Shown: positions 18,414 through 32,371 of the stretch, one piece after another | How the letters are laid out: every line of letters starts with the position of its first letter | How positions within the stretch are numbered: the stretch's first letter is position 1 | Source: Tyto alba | Taxonomy: Eukaryota > Chordata > Aves > Strigiformes > Tytonidae | Length of the DNA: 64,000 bases | Assembly (NCBI RefSeq): GCF_018691265.1 | Contig: NW_024881313.1 | Location: 13,465,001 to 13,529,000, forward strand | Reading direction: 5' to 3' | The notes under the pieces: generated by a model | What the model was told of the DNA's origin: nothing | The model's database searches: none | Seen by the model: the letters and a program-made list of their open reading frames with translations, nothing else | Translations under genes and position numbers: made by a program

Positions 18414-21400
18414 CTAAATGCCAAGCTAAAAAGAATGCCATCACATCAAAACAAGTAACATCAGACAAAGGAGAAAAAAAATACAAAAAGGAGAACTTAA
18501 CAGTTACAAAAACAACAATGCTTGAAGTGTTCATATCTGCGAAGAAACAGACTACTTATGCAATCTATTTTCATCAACAAAAAACATCAAGCAAATTTAA
18601 ATAGAGCAATGATGCAACTCAGGAAAGCCAGGCGTACAGAAATAGAAAATATAGTATCAGTATTGGTTTTTTTTTTTTTTTTTTTTTAAGTCAGCTTGCT
18701 TAGCTTTCTAAATACTAAAACACAAATCATGACAAAAATTATGATACTTAAGAAGATGCATATCCGATTTCTTGCTCTTGTGTATGTCATTCCATATTAT
18801 TTACACGATCCCAATACAGGCCTTAGCAAGCTGAAAGCATGTGACCGTGAAGTTCTCTCTGACACAGCTCAGGTCAAGGCAGCTACCACGTTTGTCTTCA
18901 CTCATCACAGCGCCTGCAATCTTTGACTCCTCCCTCTACTTCTCACCCCATACACCTAGATCATGGAACACTTCTTCCTGCATTTCATTTGGAAAACAGA
19001 GTGTAGGGTGATTCATTAAATTGATGTGGGAAAGAGCAGAGTTTTACAGCATGCTCTCTGTATCGTCTTGCTTTGTCCTTTAGGCAAAATTACTTCATAT
19101 ATTCGTTTTCTAGACTTCACATAAGCCAACCTAAGCCCTACGTTACAGCTACTGTCTATTTTTCTCACTCCTACTAAAATAAGTTTGCAACTGAGATTAC
19201 TTTCAAGTTACTCACATGCTGTGCACTGATCTGAGCCACCAAACCCCTATTCACTGCTCAGAACTTGAGAGCAGACCTGCTAGCACACTCCTGACCCCAA
19301 ACATGGCCACTGACCTCCACTTGTGTTTTCTCTTTGTACATCATCTGGCATTGCTGGATCTCAGAAGGCAGACTACATGATCAGTGTTTTATACAGCAAT
19401 CAGCACGATGATTAAGGTATAGCTTGCACTAATACAGCAAGCTTACAGTATGATCTATGAACACGATAATGTTAAAACAGACCATGTTAGAGACATGTAG
19501 AGCTGCTGAAACACTTCATTAGCTGTTCAGTTTAGGTGAAGAGTTCTCAATAATGCCATGAATTGGAAGCATAATAGTGTATCATGCTGCCTTTGTATAA
19601 TGTAATTGTTTTGACTGCCTTATCGATAAATCAAATCCTTACAGTTTCAAATAGATCTATCCTGATAGGATTCCAATTGTGGCAAATTTGCTTTTTAAGA
19701 AAGATTTTTGAACTATTAAAATTAAAGAAGCCTGAAATCCAAAATAAAGCTGACATATGCTAAACATGAAACCAGTATTGACATTTGAGCTGAAATGCAA
19801 GTGTACCTGAAGGGTGCATAACCACAAAGCATTCTTCCAACCTTCACTGTCATGCTATGGCACTATGCTACTCTCTCAGGTAGCCTGAGTTTTGAAAATT
19901 TCTCCAAAAGCTCTGTTCCCTAGGTATATATTACATGCAAAAAACTATCAGAAATTTGTTACTATGTAAATAGTTTAGTGTGTTCTAAAAAAGCCTTTTA
20001 AAACAAGTTAGAGACTGTGCAAAGACAGACTGGCAAGACAATGTCTGAGGATGAAGAAATAAGGACTAAGCATACCTTTGCAAACTTTACATTTAAAAAG
20101 TCTTGCTGACTGAAAAAAAACAAGGAAACACAAGCCCAAAATACACAAATAAAATATATATAACCAGAGAATGAACTAAGGTCTTTGTCTTGTTCTACAC
20201 CCAGAGGAAAGGCAACAGCAATTCCAATATTAATAACTCATATAATTCCATTACAATTGAACAGAAACAAACATCACCAAAAGTTACTGCATTTATATTT
20301 TTCCATGGTAACCTTGGAAGCAGACTGCAGGACACTAAAACCCTAAAGCCAGGAGAAGGAAAGTTCACGATGCAATCTTGTAAATCCCTACTATTTATCA
20401 GTATTTCTTTGGATTACAGGAAACAAATCACTTTTCAACAGCACTAACCAATCCAAATTAACACTCACTTAATGACAACCCTAGCCCACTGTTGTCTACG
20501 ATCCTTTCATCTACTTTGAGGTCGAATGCAGAGATGTGTGAACCCACCTAGTGAAGTGATTCATCAAGTTAAACATAAAACTAAAATGTACCCTCCAAAA
20601 ATTCATAAATACACTGTTTTCCCCACTACAGAGTTGGCACAATATAATGGGCAAAATAACCACAGGAGAGCCAGAAGGAACAACAGGTCTGCAGCAGTGC
20701 TGAGTTCTGTTCAATAATGGTTTCAGCTCTCACCCTTTTATAATATAAACTTACATCATAAAAAATAAAGAAGGGATCCATAAGCACACAATTTGAAGGA
20801 ACTTCTACAAAATTAGCATTTGACAAACTGTCTTGTACAGTAACGTACTTAAAGATGACAGGATGCCACACAAAGCAGTGTTGAACTGGACCACTGAGAG
20901 GTGACTCAGAGCAGTTAAAATTGTTTTCTAAATATTAAAACTGCTCTCAGGATTTATTTCTTGATTTTGCTTTTCTCACCTAAGCATGGCTCCCCACTAC
21001 TCTAGGGAGCTACTACAGAATTTTCACTTCTCCCTAAACTTCCATTACCAATGGGATTTTGATGCTACTATGATGAATATCCTTCCGCAGTCCAAAGCAC
21101 CTCCTCCGGATGGAAACCTCATGCTTCGTTTTCTTCATAGAAGCAAAAAAGAACAAAAAAAGGCAGGAAGTACCATCTGACATCTGAAGCACTTCAACAG
21201 CTCCTGAAGTTAGCCAACAGACTTCAGCATTCAGAAAGGCTTCATCAGTATTCAGAAATTTCTAAAGTTACAGACTGATTTTATCCAAGTTTCAGACTAT
21301 ACCTCATCTGACAGCATCCAAGTGTACGAATGGACTTTACTGCAGTGGTTAAGTCAGAAGGATTCTGTTGCTTTCCTCAGTGACATGTGACATATCTCAC

Positions 21401-24400
21401 AAAGAGCTCAGCTCTACTTCCAGAACAAGTAATCTTAAGAACACAGAAGCATAACACTACCTGAAAAACTTGGCAAGAAGATGTATGCTTACAGGAAGAC
21501 AAAATACCTCATGGATTATTTAAAATATGCCACAAGTTTTAGTGGCATGTATTTAATGGCTATTGCTACACATTTCTAGTTATAAATGATGTTACACAAA
21601 ATGACACAAGGGTCTACCTGAATACTATAGCTGGTGAAATTCGGCATGATACTACCTCCCAGAAGGAATCAACTAAAATAAACTGCACGAAATCATGAAA
21701 TTATGGTTCTGCATTCTGCATTGAGAGCCAAAAGAATTCTGGTTATACCACCTAGACTGACTGAAAAAAGGTTTCCATTTCTCTGCCAGCAAAATGTAAT
21801 TTAGTAAGAGACTAACCCATGACAGCTCTTTTGAAAAGGACGTAGGGCTCAAATAAAACCATCTGCTACAGCTCTAAAATGAAGAGATTGCCTTCCCATC
21901 CAACATAGAGGCAGCTAACCTGAGAGTCATGTTCACAGTCCATTTCAGCTTAAATAATGCTTTCTGCCATGCGTGCAATGAGGAAAATCACCTGCAGCAG
22001 AAGAGCAAGACTGACAGCTAGCATTGGTACCATTAGAAAAACTGCTTCAGCTAAATCCACCAGAGCTTATCTGTCAGCATCTTTCCTTCCCATCTCTCTC
22101 TGCAGTTAGCAGATGCAGTTCAAATTTGGCCAAAACTTTTACACTCACATCCTTGCATGGATATATCCAACTTAAAAAGACTAAAATTATCCTAAGAACT
22201 TCTCAGATGACACATATTCCTCTCAAGTTGAGTGAAAAACATGAAATACAAAAAAGTTCAATTCTTTCCTAAAACTAGAAGTATTAATATTGTCATCTTA
22301 TTATCAATGTCAGTTAATTGTGACACTCTCCTGGGTAGACAACATTCTTGCAGTAGTATCTTGATTTTTTCTTGAAAGTTCATCTATAAGTTAGACTATT
22401 TGCCCAAGACAGCTAAGTCGTGACACCATGAAATATCAGTACTAAATTCCACAATAAAGTTTGATGAGATGTTGTTTCTCTTCAGTTCAGTTGCTAATAC
22501 CCTGTAGAACCTTCTGGTTCGCTTTCAGAGCTCCCAGTGAAATGAGTCCCAAGCCTAGGTCTTGCCTGTTCATAAAGTATTTCAGATCTTACCTATACTA
22601 ACTTCAAAAAACTTTTCTCCAAAAATATTAAAGGTTCTTAGGACTCATTTTGATGGATACTCTAGTCTGATCAAGACTCTTTCCAAGAGCCCCAAAGTCA
22701 GAGTTCACACAGTCTGTCTTGAAGGAGATGCAAAGACTATTTATCACATTATGAAGGAGTATCAGGTATTTCTAGGATATTCCTACCAGAGATGGCAACA
22801 AATTTACAACAATATACAAAACCAGTGATTCAGAAGTGCCTGTGTGAATGTCTCTTAAATAATGAAGTATGTGGGAACGCAACATGGGAAATCATACAGT
22901 AGAAATGAAAAGATGAATATTAAAGAATGGCAACCCACAGTAACTACTAATAATGATGGCTCAACACTTAGGTCACGGTTACCACAGCAGTGGCTGCTGC
23001 TAACTGCCCCACACAAGTCTAGTCAAAAGTCCCCTCTTCTGTTACACCTTCTACAAGCATGAAAAGGGATACCTCTGCTCTTGCTTGCTTTGGACAATGA
23101 CTCCTTGAGTACTACGAAAGTAGACTTTCAGATACAAGAGAAGGAACAGTGTCTGAAGAGTCTGGTCAAAGTTCTTTTTTGCCTGTTTGTTTTTTTAAAG
23201 TGAGTATATAGTGATACTGTACTGATTCCTGAATATGTATTTGATTGGTCTTTCCTACTCCCATTATGTAGGTAGATGGACAAAACAGTGCATGTTTATC
23301 TGGAGAATTTATCTCTACAAATGTGGGAGGAAAAAGATTGAAGAATGGGGATTCAGAGGCCACTCCAAAGAAATATTTCAATCTTCATTCTCAAGAAGGC
23401 TTTTCTCTTGTAATTGGAGCCAAAAATCTCTCAAGAAAAAGATTAACGAGGGATTTGGGGTCCCTAGAAGTTTTACTCCACAGGATAGATCTGTTGGCTC
23501 AAAAGACATTGCCCAGTTGCCAGTGACTGACGGACTTGTTTCTGACCCAATCTGCAAATTGGCTCAATGACTGCATTAACAGTGCAGAACAACAAAGAGC
23601 ATACTGTTTGCCATGTACTGTTCACACAAAATAACAAAAAATAGGATTTTAAATACCAACTTAAAAAACACAACACCCTAATATGTAACTGAATGGAAAA
23701 AATATGAAGTTATTGCACTCCTCTTTCTACAATTTCAAATTAAACAACTTAATCTCTCTAATAACTTAAAACAAAACAAAATGCAAGTTTTTTCAAACAT
23801 TTAAAATGCAGTACAGTGTTTTGCTACCAAAAGGGTATTTCGAAGATATAATAAGAGATCGTCATTTTAAGTAACCTTCTAATACATCTCTAATAATACT
23901 GCACATTCAACTCTGTAAAAAGTCTGTCTTCATTATGTGCACCCCACTGGTTTTGATTCAGTTGTAACAACTTCAGAAATTATTCCAAAGTTTCTATTTT
24001 TAGAAACAAAGACAGAGAATGACTAAAAGTTAAGGGGTATGACATTCTGAAGTAACTACCCTAATTTCAATTATCCATAAGATGGAACCAAACAAAAAAA
24101 AAAAAAGGCATAGAACAGTATCATAATGTAACCAAGGCTCCAACAACCAAACTGAACAAGCAGAAAACAGTCTATTTCATGAGATCAGAGATCTTTCCAA
24201 AGATCCAGGACCATGAATTACGTGCTTTCTACATCCAAGATTCTTCAGGGGATGAAGAAGATGGGGGGGGGGGGAGGAGAGCAGAATCAGTCTTCTACAT
24301 AGGTCATTTTACAGTTTGACAGTCTAGGCAAATTCAGTTTTGTACCTGCTGCGGGTTACAAGAATTCAAACTGAACTTTGTGAAACAGCAAGTCTATCAA

Positions 24401-26389
24401 AACAAGAGGTAGCCTACACTGGAAAAACAAAACAAAAGCAAACCAGGTTGCTCTTTCAAAGGAAAAATGTAGACAAAGACCCAAAGTAAGGGGTTTAGGA
24501 ATCGACCTATTGAGTTATCTTTTATAGCCGAGACTAAGACACCTAGAAAGGGAAGAGGTCTTCTATTAGTCACTGAATCCAAGAGGTAGATCAAGGTATT
24601 TCCTTCCATCAAGGACGTTTTATGCATGACTCTTCAAGGATGTACAGCTTTCCTCACCTAACTGCACAGGAAGGCAGAGTGCTCAAAGCCAGGCTATAGA
24701 CACATGGAGCAAGAGGGACCGATGGATGAACCTGTAGGCATACGCATTTCACTGGACCTACAACTGACCCCCCAAATCTTGGTTGCCTATGCATATATGT
24801 TGAAACAGAGTCTCTGCCTCATGTCCTTACTCCACCCAACAACAGGTCAAGTAAAATGTGACTACACATATCATTCAGAAGTCAGATTTTGTTCACAGCA
24901 AAACTCCCCTGTTTAAAATCAACACTATCCTTAGAGATCAAGCATAGAAAGAACATTCTAATCTCAGTAAGAAAAGTAAACAAGCTATAAGGAAGAAAGC
25001 TTCAGCCCTCTAAAGCTAAGTTATTCTTCTAACAAAGATTACTGCTGGCATGTATAAGACCTGTACACGAAAGACAAAGCATCTCGTATCACAAAAGCCT
25101 GCATTGTTCAGAGATGTAACTACATGTTTGCACTCTAACAGGACACTAGGTAGGTAAAACACTGATTCCAAACCTTTCAGATTTGTATGTATTTCACATT
25201 TTTAGAATATCTTTTTCTTTGTAAAGTTATTACTTCAAACTTAAACACTATGCAAATACCTGAACTTAGTATCATCTAGTACATTATCTAAAAAAATTTC
25301 CTGCTTTAAAAAGTTAACACAAAATTGACTGGAGCTCAGCAGCTAAGTATTTGGGAAAAATAACACACAGAAACACACAACCAACCGTTAAATGTTGTGC
25401 ACTTCTGCAGGTACAGAGAATTTTCTTCATTTCAGTTCATTAATTTAGGCCTGTTGAATGACAAATTTATCCAATATTGAGAAATGAACTGGGAAACAAA
25501 AAGAGCAGTAAGGCTGTTGTTTTGTATTTTCCTTCCAGGGTATTAATAATTAAAATCTTGAAGGAAATTATAAACACATGCAGTTAATTCGTTAACTAAA
25601 AATACCACCTTTGTTGAATAAACTTGATGTCTCTGAAGGGATTTTTTTTTTTGTTATGATAATATTTACAATTTAACAAAATGTAGAAAAGTGATGGCTT
25701 TGTACATCTTTAATCAAATTCTACTTTCCATCAAAATGCAGTTAAACATAATTGTGAATAAAAAAAAAACTTAAAAAACCCAAATGCACGATTCACCATT
25801 TTCACAATCAAAATACACAAAGAACTGTAATCAATGTATGGTAGACTATATAATGCCATCATAATGATCACCAATGATTAGAGATGGAAAGCGTTCTTCT
25901 AACTACAGCTAATTAAAATATAACTCCAGAAAACATGAATAATATTTTTTTTCTGAAAAGAATACTGCAACATAGAAACGCAAAACCAAATTAAAACTGA
26001 TTGCTTAAATCAGGCTGTCCAACTTAATTTATTTCATCAGTAATCTTTTCATTATCAGTTAAGTTATAGAAACAAATTCCTGAATCAGGAGTCCAGTTCT
26101 CAACTACCACTGACAGAACACACATAATCACTTAAAAACAGATTACAAACTCAGTCTTACTTTGCCCCTACAATTCCTACTGGAAAAACAAAGATTTTAT
26201 TATTCTGATGGTTTCAGGCCTTCTTATAGTTTTCCACATAAATATTTACATTGTCAAGCCAATCCACCCATTTATATGCACTAACTTACAGTTCTTCCCT
26301 CCCACCTCTACATTCCCTTCCCTGCTCACTTGGATTCAGAGAAAGGAACTGTATTTTTATTCAGAGTAGATTTTTTTATCATTGCATAG

Positions 26390-27010
26390 TTAAACTAACC
26401 TAGTAGCCCTTCTCTTTGTCTGCTCCATTCTGATTTTACCTTTCTTAAATTGTGGAGCACCAAAACAGTGTGTAGCATCCCAGATGATGTCTCAGCAGGC
26501 CCCTGTGTGGCAGGTTGCTCATTTGTGCAAGACCTGACCCGTGCCCAGTATTCTTCCAGGCACTTCATGTTGGCAGTTTAGACACCCCACCATCATCCAA
26601 CTCCACTCTCCAACATTTTCAAATTATATGCTCCCTCTCAGAGGAAGAGATATTCTGCCCAAATACAACTTTACATACATAAACCTCCATTTTTTATTTT
26701 TAAATCTCACTTTTTAAAATTATTATTTCATTTCCCAAGGTCCTTCAACTCTTCTTACATAATCTTCCTGCATACTAATTAAACCTCTCAAAATTCAACA
26801 ACAGTTTCATCACCCTAATTTTAAAATTTGCCTAAGCAGATAAGATCTACTTCCCGTCTAGAAAATCGGATCTCTTATCAAAACCACCAGGTTAGCATGA
26901 CACAATTTGGAAAGCTCATTTTGCACTTTTAACATTTCTTCCTGCTTTCCACCATACTTTAGGATTTCTTCTGAAGTTTTACCTATAGTTGAAGTTAGAT
27001 GAACAGATCT
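26390..27010 (-). mobile_element. Ancient CR1-like LINE relic
   Basis: On the minus strand, 26390-26530 resembles the CR1 reverse-transcriptase/3' region in strongly diverged form: on the plus strand one reads the complement of the usual stretch, AGTAGCCCTTCTCT then GCTCCA, CACCAAAACAGTG and CCAGATGATGTCTC. Around 26830-26930 a second stretch (TAAGATCTACTTCCC...CTTATCAAA...GGTTAGCATGACAC) also reads like an old LINE coding segment. Divergence is high and no frame is open. Boundaries are approximate, and the link between the two stretches is inference. Confidence 0.45.
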
Positions 27011-30000
27011 CCGTATTTTAGAATGACTCAACATTTTTCACATTTTAAAAACATCAGCACTGTATCTCCTATACTCAGGTATCTATTCTCAAATGGTGTC
27101 ACCTCCTGTTCAGAAGATTGCCTTAGAAATTTGAAGATAAGCATGAACTTCTGAGTAAGGTTTTCTAGAATCCGGCAATGGAGATCACTAAGTTGTTTGT
27201 ATTAAAATATGCAATCTGTATTTATCATAGTCTTGGTAATTCCTAACTCCAAATTACCCTCTCCCTTAAATTTTCTTTTTTTTTTTTTTTTTTTTATCTT
27301 TCTGGGTTAAAAATCACTGTCCTTATTGAAAGTGGATTACTTATGCTTCATCCCGGTAATCACAAGGCATTGAATACCTGTGTTACTCCATCTGAGATTT
27401 TTGTTACTATTACTTGGAGTTGATTTTGAAGCCATACATTGCAGCAAATCAGTCTTAGACCATCCTTAATCTCTTTTTTCTTAATACCAAATGGCTGCAA
27501 CTACATTTTTCTTATTTTCCTATTTACATGCTTCTATTGTCTGTCTTAAAGCATGCAAAGTCCAAGTCATTTCAGGTTTTAACAATTATCTCCTAAGATT
27601 CACTTTTGGATTGATAATGTGACATTCTTTTCTGAGTTCTTCCTGCTGTTTCTTGCAGGCCTTCTGCCTACCCCTAGCATTCTTTCTGAGGTAAGTGTCC
27701 ATGCAATCAGATGACATCCTTGAGTTTTTCTCATGTTTGAAAGATTTCAATAGTGTTAACATTTTTCATTAAAACAGATTCTCTCTCTAGTCAAGTCAAA
27801 GCAACCCTGTTTAACCAAATTGTCAAACTATGTCCTTCTGAAATCTGAAACTTTACCCCGGATTTATGAACTTGAAAACGTATCTCTATGTAGGACTTCT
27901 TTGTTTTGCTGTATAACCTTGTAAATTTGCATGATTAAAAAAAGCCTAGCTGCAGGAAACATCTAGCATTTATTGTATATACAGTGCCAGCACACCCATT
28001 TCTTCTGCTTCTCAGATTTTGAGTTGTCAGACTTGGTAATTCCTACCTTTAATGCAGCCAAACTGAGTTTCTACTAGAATTCTTGCAATCAAAAGATATC
28101 CCTGCAAATTCTAATTTTGTATTAAAGGTTACACATACCACTAAATAAAATCATGATACTTCAATCATCTTAGTAGGCTAGTTCCTTCCTCAGAAGTAAT
28201 TAAGGTAGATGTATACAACAGTTTCACAAAATCAGTATTTTAAACAATATATGAACCGCACACTTCAATACACAACTTGGCTTTAAAGCATGAGTGTCTC
28301 TATTTCTACAGTAATGTCCAAAGGTTATTTGGATCTTCAGTGTGGACAATTTCCTAAATTGAGTGTGTCTCCCCAGTCATTTCCTTGTATGGATGTTTCT
28401 CAAATACACATTACTTTTAAACATGCACAAGTCAATTACATTTTTGCCCATGAGAAATTTTTCTCTTCCAGATTAACAATTTTCCTTGTTCCCCCTGAAA
28501 AGAATACCAAGTATTTCAAATGTATGTTATCGTTTGTGGGGGAAGAAAACATTGCAAAAATTATTATTTGGGGCAGGGTATGAGGTACAACAAAGAAGCC
28601 ACTGAAGGTGAACTACCAGAGAAATCAGAGTATAAGAGAAAAGATGTATAAGGGTATTCCACAATTAAGCAAACACAGCTACAAGTTAAGAATTAAAATT
28701 TTAAGATCTTGAACAGAAATTTACTTCTGTGAAGACAGCTTCTCCTTTAACCTGGCAGCTTCCCAACCACTGTGTAAACCTGTCTTATTCTGCCGCCTTC
28801 AGCAGTTAGCTGATATTTTACAGTCACACTGTTCAAAGTCTGTTCTGGGACACTCAGCATAAATCTGGGTTTAATTTTTAGTGTGCAAGTCAACTCTCCA
28901 TTACTCTGAAAAATAGAAAGTTAAGATATCACACAGAATAGAAAAATTTTGAATAATGTAAAGCATACTGGATATGGAGGTGTAACACCTAACTGCATAG
29001 AGTCAACACTGCAAAGCCACTCTGGTTTTGCAATGTACTTTCCAGGGCTTCAGACTCCAGGAAGACTTCTTAGCTGACATGTGGAGCTAAATTTACACTG
29101 GACTCCCGTGTGTGAGAACTGCATTCACCAAACCCTTCCAGAGCACAAATAACACCACACTGATACTTGCTATAATCATCAGCATCTTCTAGTCCTATGG
29201 GGCTAACGAGCTCTGCCGTAATGTACAGAAGGAGTGGTAGTGAGACATGTTGAATACCTACAGAGACCCGTAGGTCTTGCAGAACCACTCGCTTGGCTCC
29301 TCCACACTACACGTCTCAGTGACCAGAGTACTGGGTACAAAATTTTCAAGGTTTATCTAGCAACATTTCCAATCCAGCCTGGGTACAGTGCTTCATCTAA
29401 TGAAAGCAACTGTACTGTTATCCCTGGAAGCTGTATGTCCACAAACCTGGACATTGATAACTGTGCTTAGGTAATCTGCTCCCAAATAGCTAATGGCTGA
29501 CTACATGTCATACTTTGAAGAACTAAGCTTTGTATTTACGGGCTAATTTATGCAGACTAGGATTAACAGAATTAGCTAGTGATCGACTACAGAATAACCA
29601 AAATTTGTTTTTTGATAAGAACACATTATGTTCTGATTTCCAAATCACAACTTGATTTCCAAATGCTGACAGATGTCAATAAATTAGAGCTTTTATTTTT
29701 TTTTCCTTTAGGACTGCAGCCTAAGCACCTATATTAAAATGTTTAGGTTTTTCTAACCATGAAGCCTTTTCAAAAACACATACAGATAATCCACACAGCC
29801 AACCTTCACGAAGTATTTCTATCAGAACTCCAAAATAGGCGCTGTACATCAAAACACCAAAGATTAAAAGGCACATGATGTAACAATACCCATTTTGCCA
29901 TGCATTTAGTTAGTTCTCAATCAAGTGGTTACTGTTACAGAAAAATTTCTAAGAGACAGATTTATACTTACTCAAATAATATTGAAATTCATATAGCTAC

Positions 30001-31699
30001 AGAAACGAGTTTCAATATCACAGTACAAATGCCAGTGATCTTTCAATGACCAGTCAAGCCAGTTAGATATGAGTGTTAATTTCTGAAATTCAGACATGTC
30101 TACTACTAATCTCCTTGTTTAATGCCTGGTAGTGAGAGCATAGGAAAGGAAGATGAAGCTACCCTTTTTCAAACAGGTGACTTGCACTGTTCAATGAATG
30201 GGATACTTAAATTATTATTCCAGTTTAGACTATCTCAAGGCAGAGTGAGAAGAAAATATTCTACAATGGATTTTAGATTATTCAAAAACTATGATGGAAC
30301 TGCTATTGTACTGTTCTTAGTCACCACTCTTAGGAGTAAAATATGAGATACGTTCTTCCTAAAGAGGAAACAAAATGTGTAGTTTGGGTAAAACTAGTTT
30401 TAAAAGTTTTTTAAAAGTTTTGTATTGTTAATCACTCATTTGTATTTGATTCAGAGAATAATATCCATTGCAAACAGCTACTCAAATTTAACACTAGCAG
30501 CAGTGAAAGTTAAATCCTTATAAACAACTACAGCTGTGTCATTGTTTATTGCTAGGGCACATGCAATACTAAAGAAGGTCTAAGCAATATGGTATCTTGG
30601 ATTAAGGTTTCAAAACCCAAGCCTGTAACATTTCTGACCTACTGGGAAGTATATACTATCTCCAATGCAGCAATATCTAATATGGAAAGCTAATTAAGAG
30701 ATCTACTACTACAAAAAATGTAAACTTTCCTTCAAAATCATCTTCTACTGACCCAACACCAACTGGTTAGGTTAACCCCTATTTACAAATTGTTTGTACA
30801 GAAAACAGTTATTGCTCCAGTGTGGAGACCCACACCTTCTGGTTCCACCCCGCCCTCCCCTCCCCCCAAGAGAAAGCTAATCTGTTTTTAACAGGGTGAT
30901 AAATCAACAGCTTGGTAGGATACAGCAGCAGCAGCTCATAAGAAGCGGTGCAGATACCAAAGGAGTAGGGAAGGGGTAGAAGAGAGATGAAGAGGACCAG
31001 GGCAGAGGCAGTATTACATGGCCAGAGATAGCAGGCTGAGGGCACTCCCCAGCAGGGCCTCACTTGGCCTGGCTGGGTTTCCTTCCCCAGGATACGACTT
31101 TCAGTAGCTACATGCCCTCGTGCTAACAACAGAAGACATGGTCTGAGCAGTCATCACCGGACAGTCGAAGAGGACCATGTAAGGCAACATGTAAGGGTCC
31201 TAAGTCCATAGTCACACAGCTGGGAGAGCAAGAAAGAGTTCTGAGAAAGCATCTATTTCAGTCTCAACCATGAGTGAGTGTTTCCATGGATGAGATCCTA
31301 GCTTCATAAAAATAAGAGTTGGAGACACTGACTCGCCATTCAAAAGGACTAGTATTACACACTGTATTATGATACTCTGTGTGGCATCCATACTGCAGAA
31401 GTCAATTAATTATGATGCCTTTCAGTAACCATCAGCTATTTTCAAGTTTTAGGATTTGGTTTCTAATTCAAAAATAGTCATAAAACAAATTGGTGGTGGT
31501 GAACTTCAGAGTCAAATCAGGAGGGGAAAAATCAAAACATAACTGAAGAACAATCTAGGTTTTGGGAAGTAAATTCACAACCAGAATGTAAAAATTAGAT
31601 TATTAAGTACAAAACCCCATCTTTCCTTCACTCTAATCTCAGATTGTCTTAATTTTGCAATTATCCACACAAAAATGGTGACACAAAGGAAAAGGGGAT

Positions 31700-32371
31700 C
31701 ATCTCAGACCGATTTCCTGTTTAACATCTTTGTTGGTGACACAGACAGTGGGACTGAGAGCACCCTCAGCGAGTCTGATGATGACACCGAGCTGTGTGTT
31801 GCAGTCGACACGCTGGAGGGCAGGGATGCCATCCAGAGGGACCTGGACAGGCTGGAGAGGTGGGCCCGTGTGAACCTCATGGAGTTCAACAAGGCCAAGT
31901 GCAAGGTCCTGCACATGGGTCAGGGCAATCCCAAGCACAAATACAGGCTGGGCAAAGACTGGATTGAAAGCAGCCCTGCAGAGAAAGACTTGGGGGTATT
32001 AGTGCATGGAAAACTGACTGTGAGCCAGCAATGTGCACTCGCAGCCCAGAAATCCAGCTGTGTCCTGGGCTGCATCAAGAGAAGTGTGGCCAGCAGGGCG
32101 AGGGAGGGGATTCTCCCCCTCTACTCTGCTCTTGTGAGACCCCACCTGCACTGCTGTGTCCAGCTCTGGGGTCCCCAACATAAGAAGGACATGGACCTGT
32201 TGGAGTGGGTCCAGAGGAGGCCGCAAAGATAATCAGGGGCCTGGAGCACCTCTTCTATGAGGACAGGCTAAGAGAGTTAGGGGTGTTCAGCCTCAAGAAG
32301 AGAAGGCCCATGGCAAGGGGGCTGGAACTAAATGATCTTTAAAGTCCTTTCCAACTCAAATGATTCTATGA
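31700..32371 (+). mobile_element. 5'-truncated CR1 LINE (avian non-LTR retrotransposon)
   Basis: On the plus strand (antisense to GLCCI1) this is the 3' end of a CR1: the C-terminal part of its reverse-transcriptase protein, then the CR1 tail ending GATCTTTAAAGTCC...CAAATGATTCTATGA. An open frame from 31675 covers the coding part and stops at about 32232. Recognisable CR1 protein segments include AVDTLEGRDAIQRDLDRLE, NKAKCKVLHMGQGNP and LYSALVRPHLHCC. The copy is dead: the 5' end is missing, one base appears lost near 32220 so the frame hits a TAA, and about 300 bp of the usual 3' part is deleted just after AAGAGAAGG near 32307. The catalytic FADD-type motif reads SDDD. Confidence 0.95.

Noticed and set aside
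31699..32226. Minus-strand frames overlapping the CR1
   Set aside because: They are shadows of the CR1 reverse-transcriptase frame on the plus strand.
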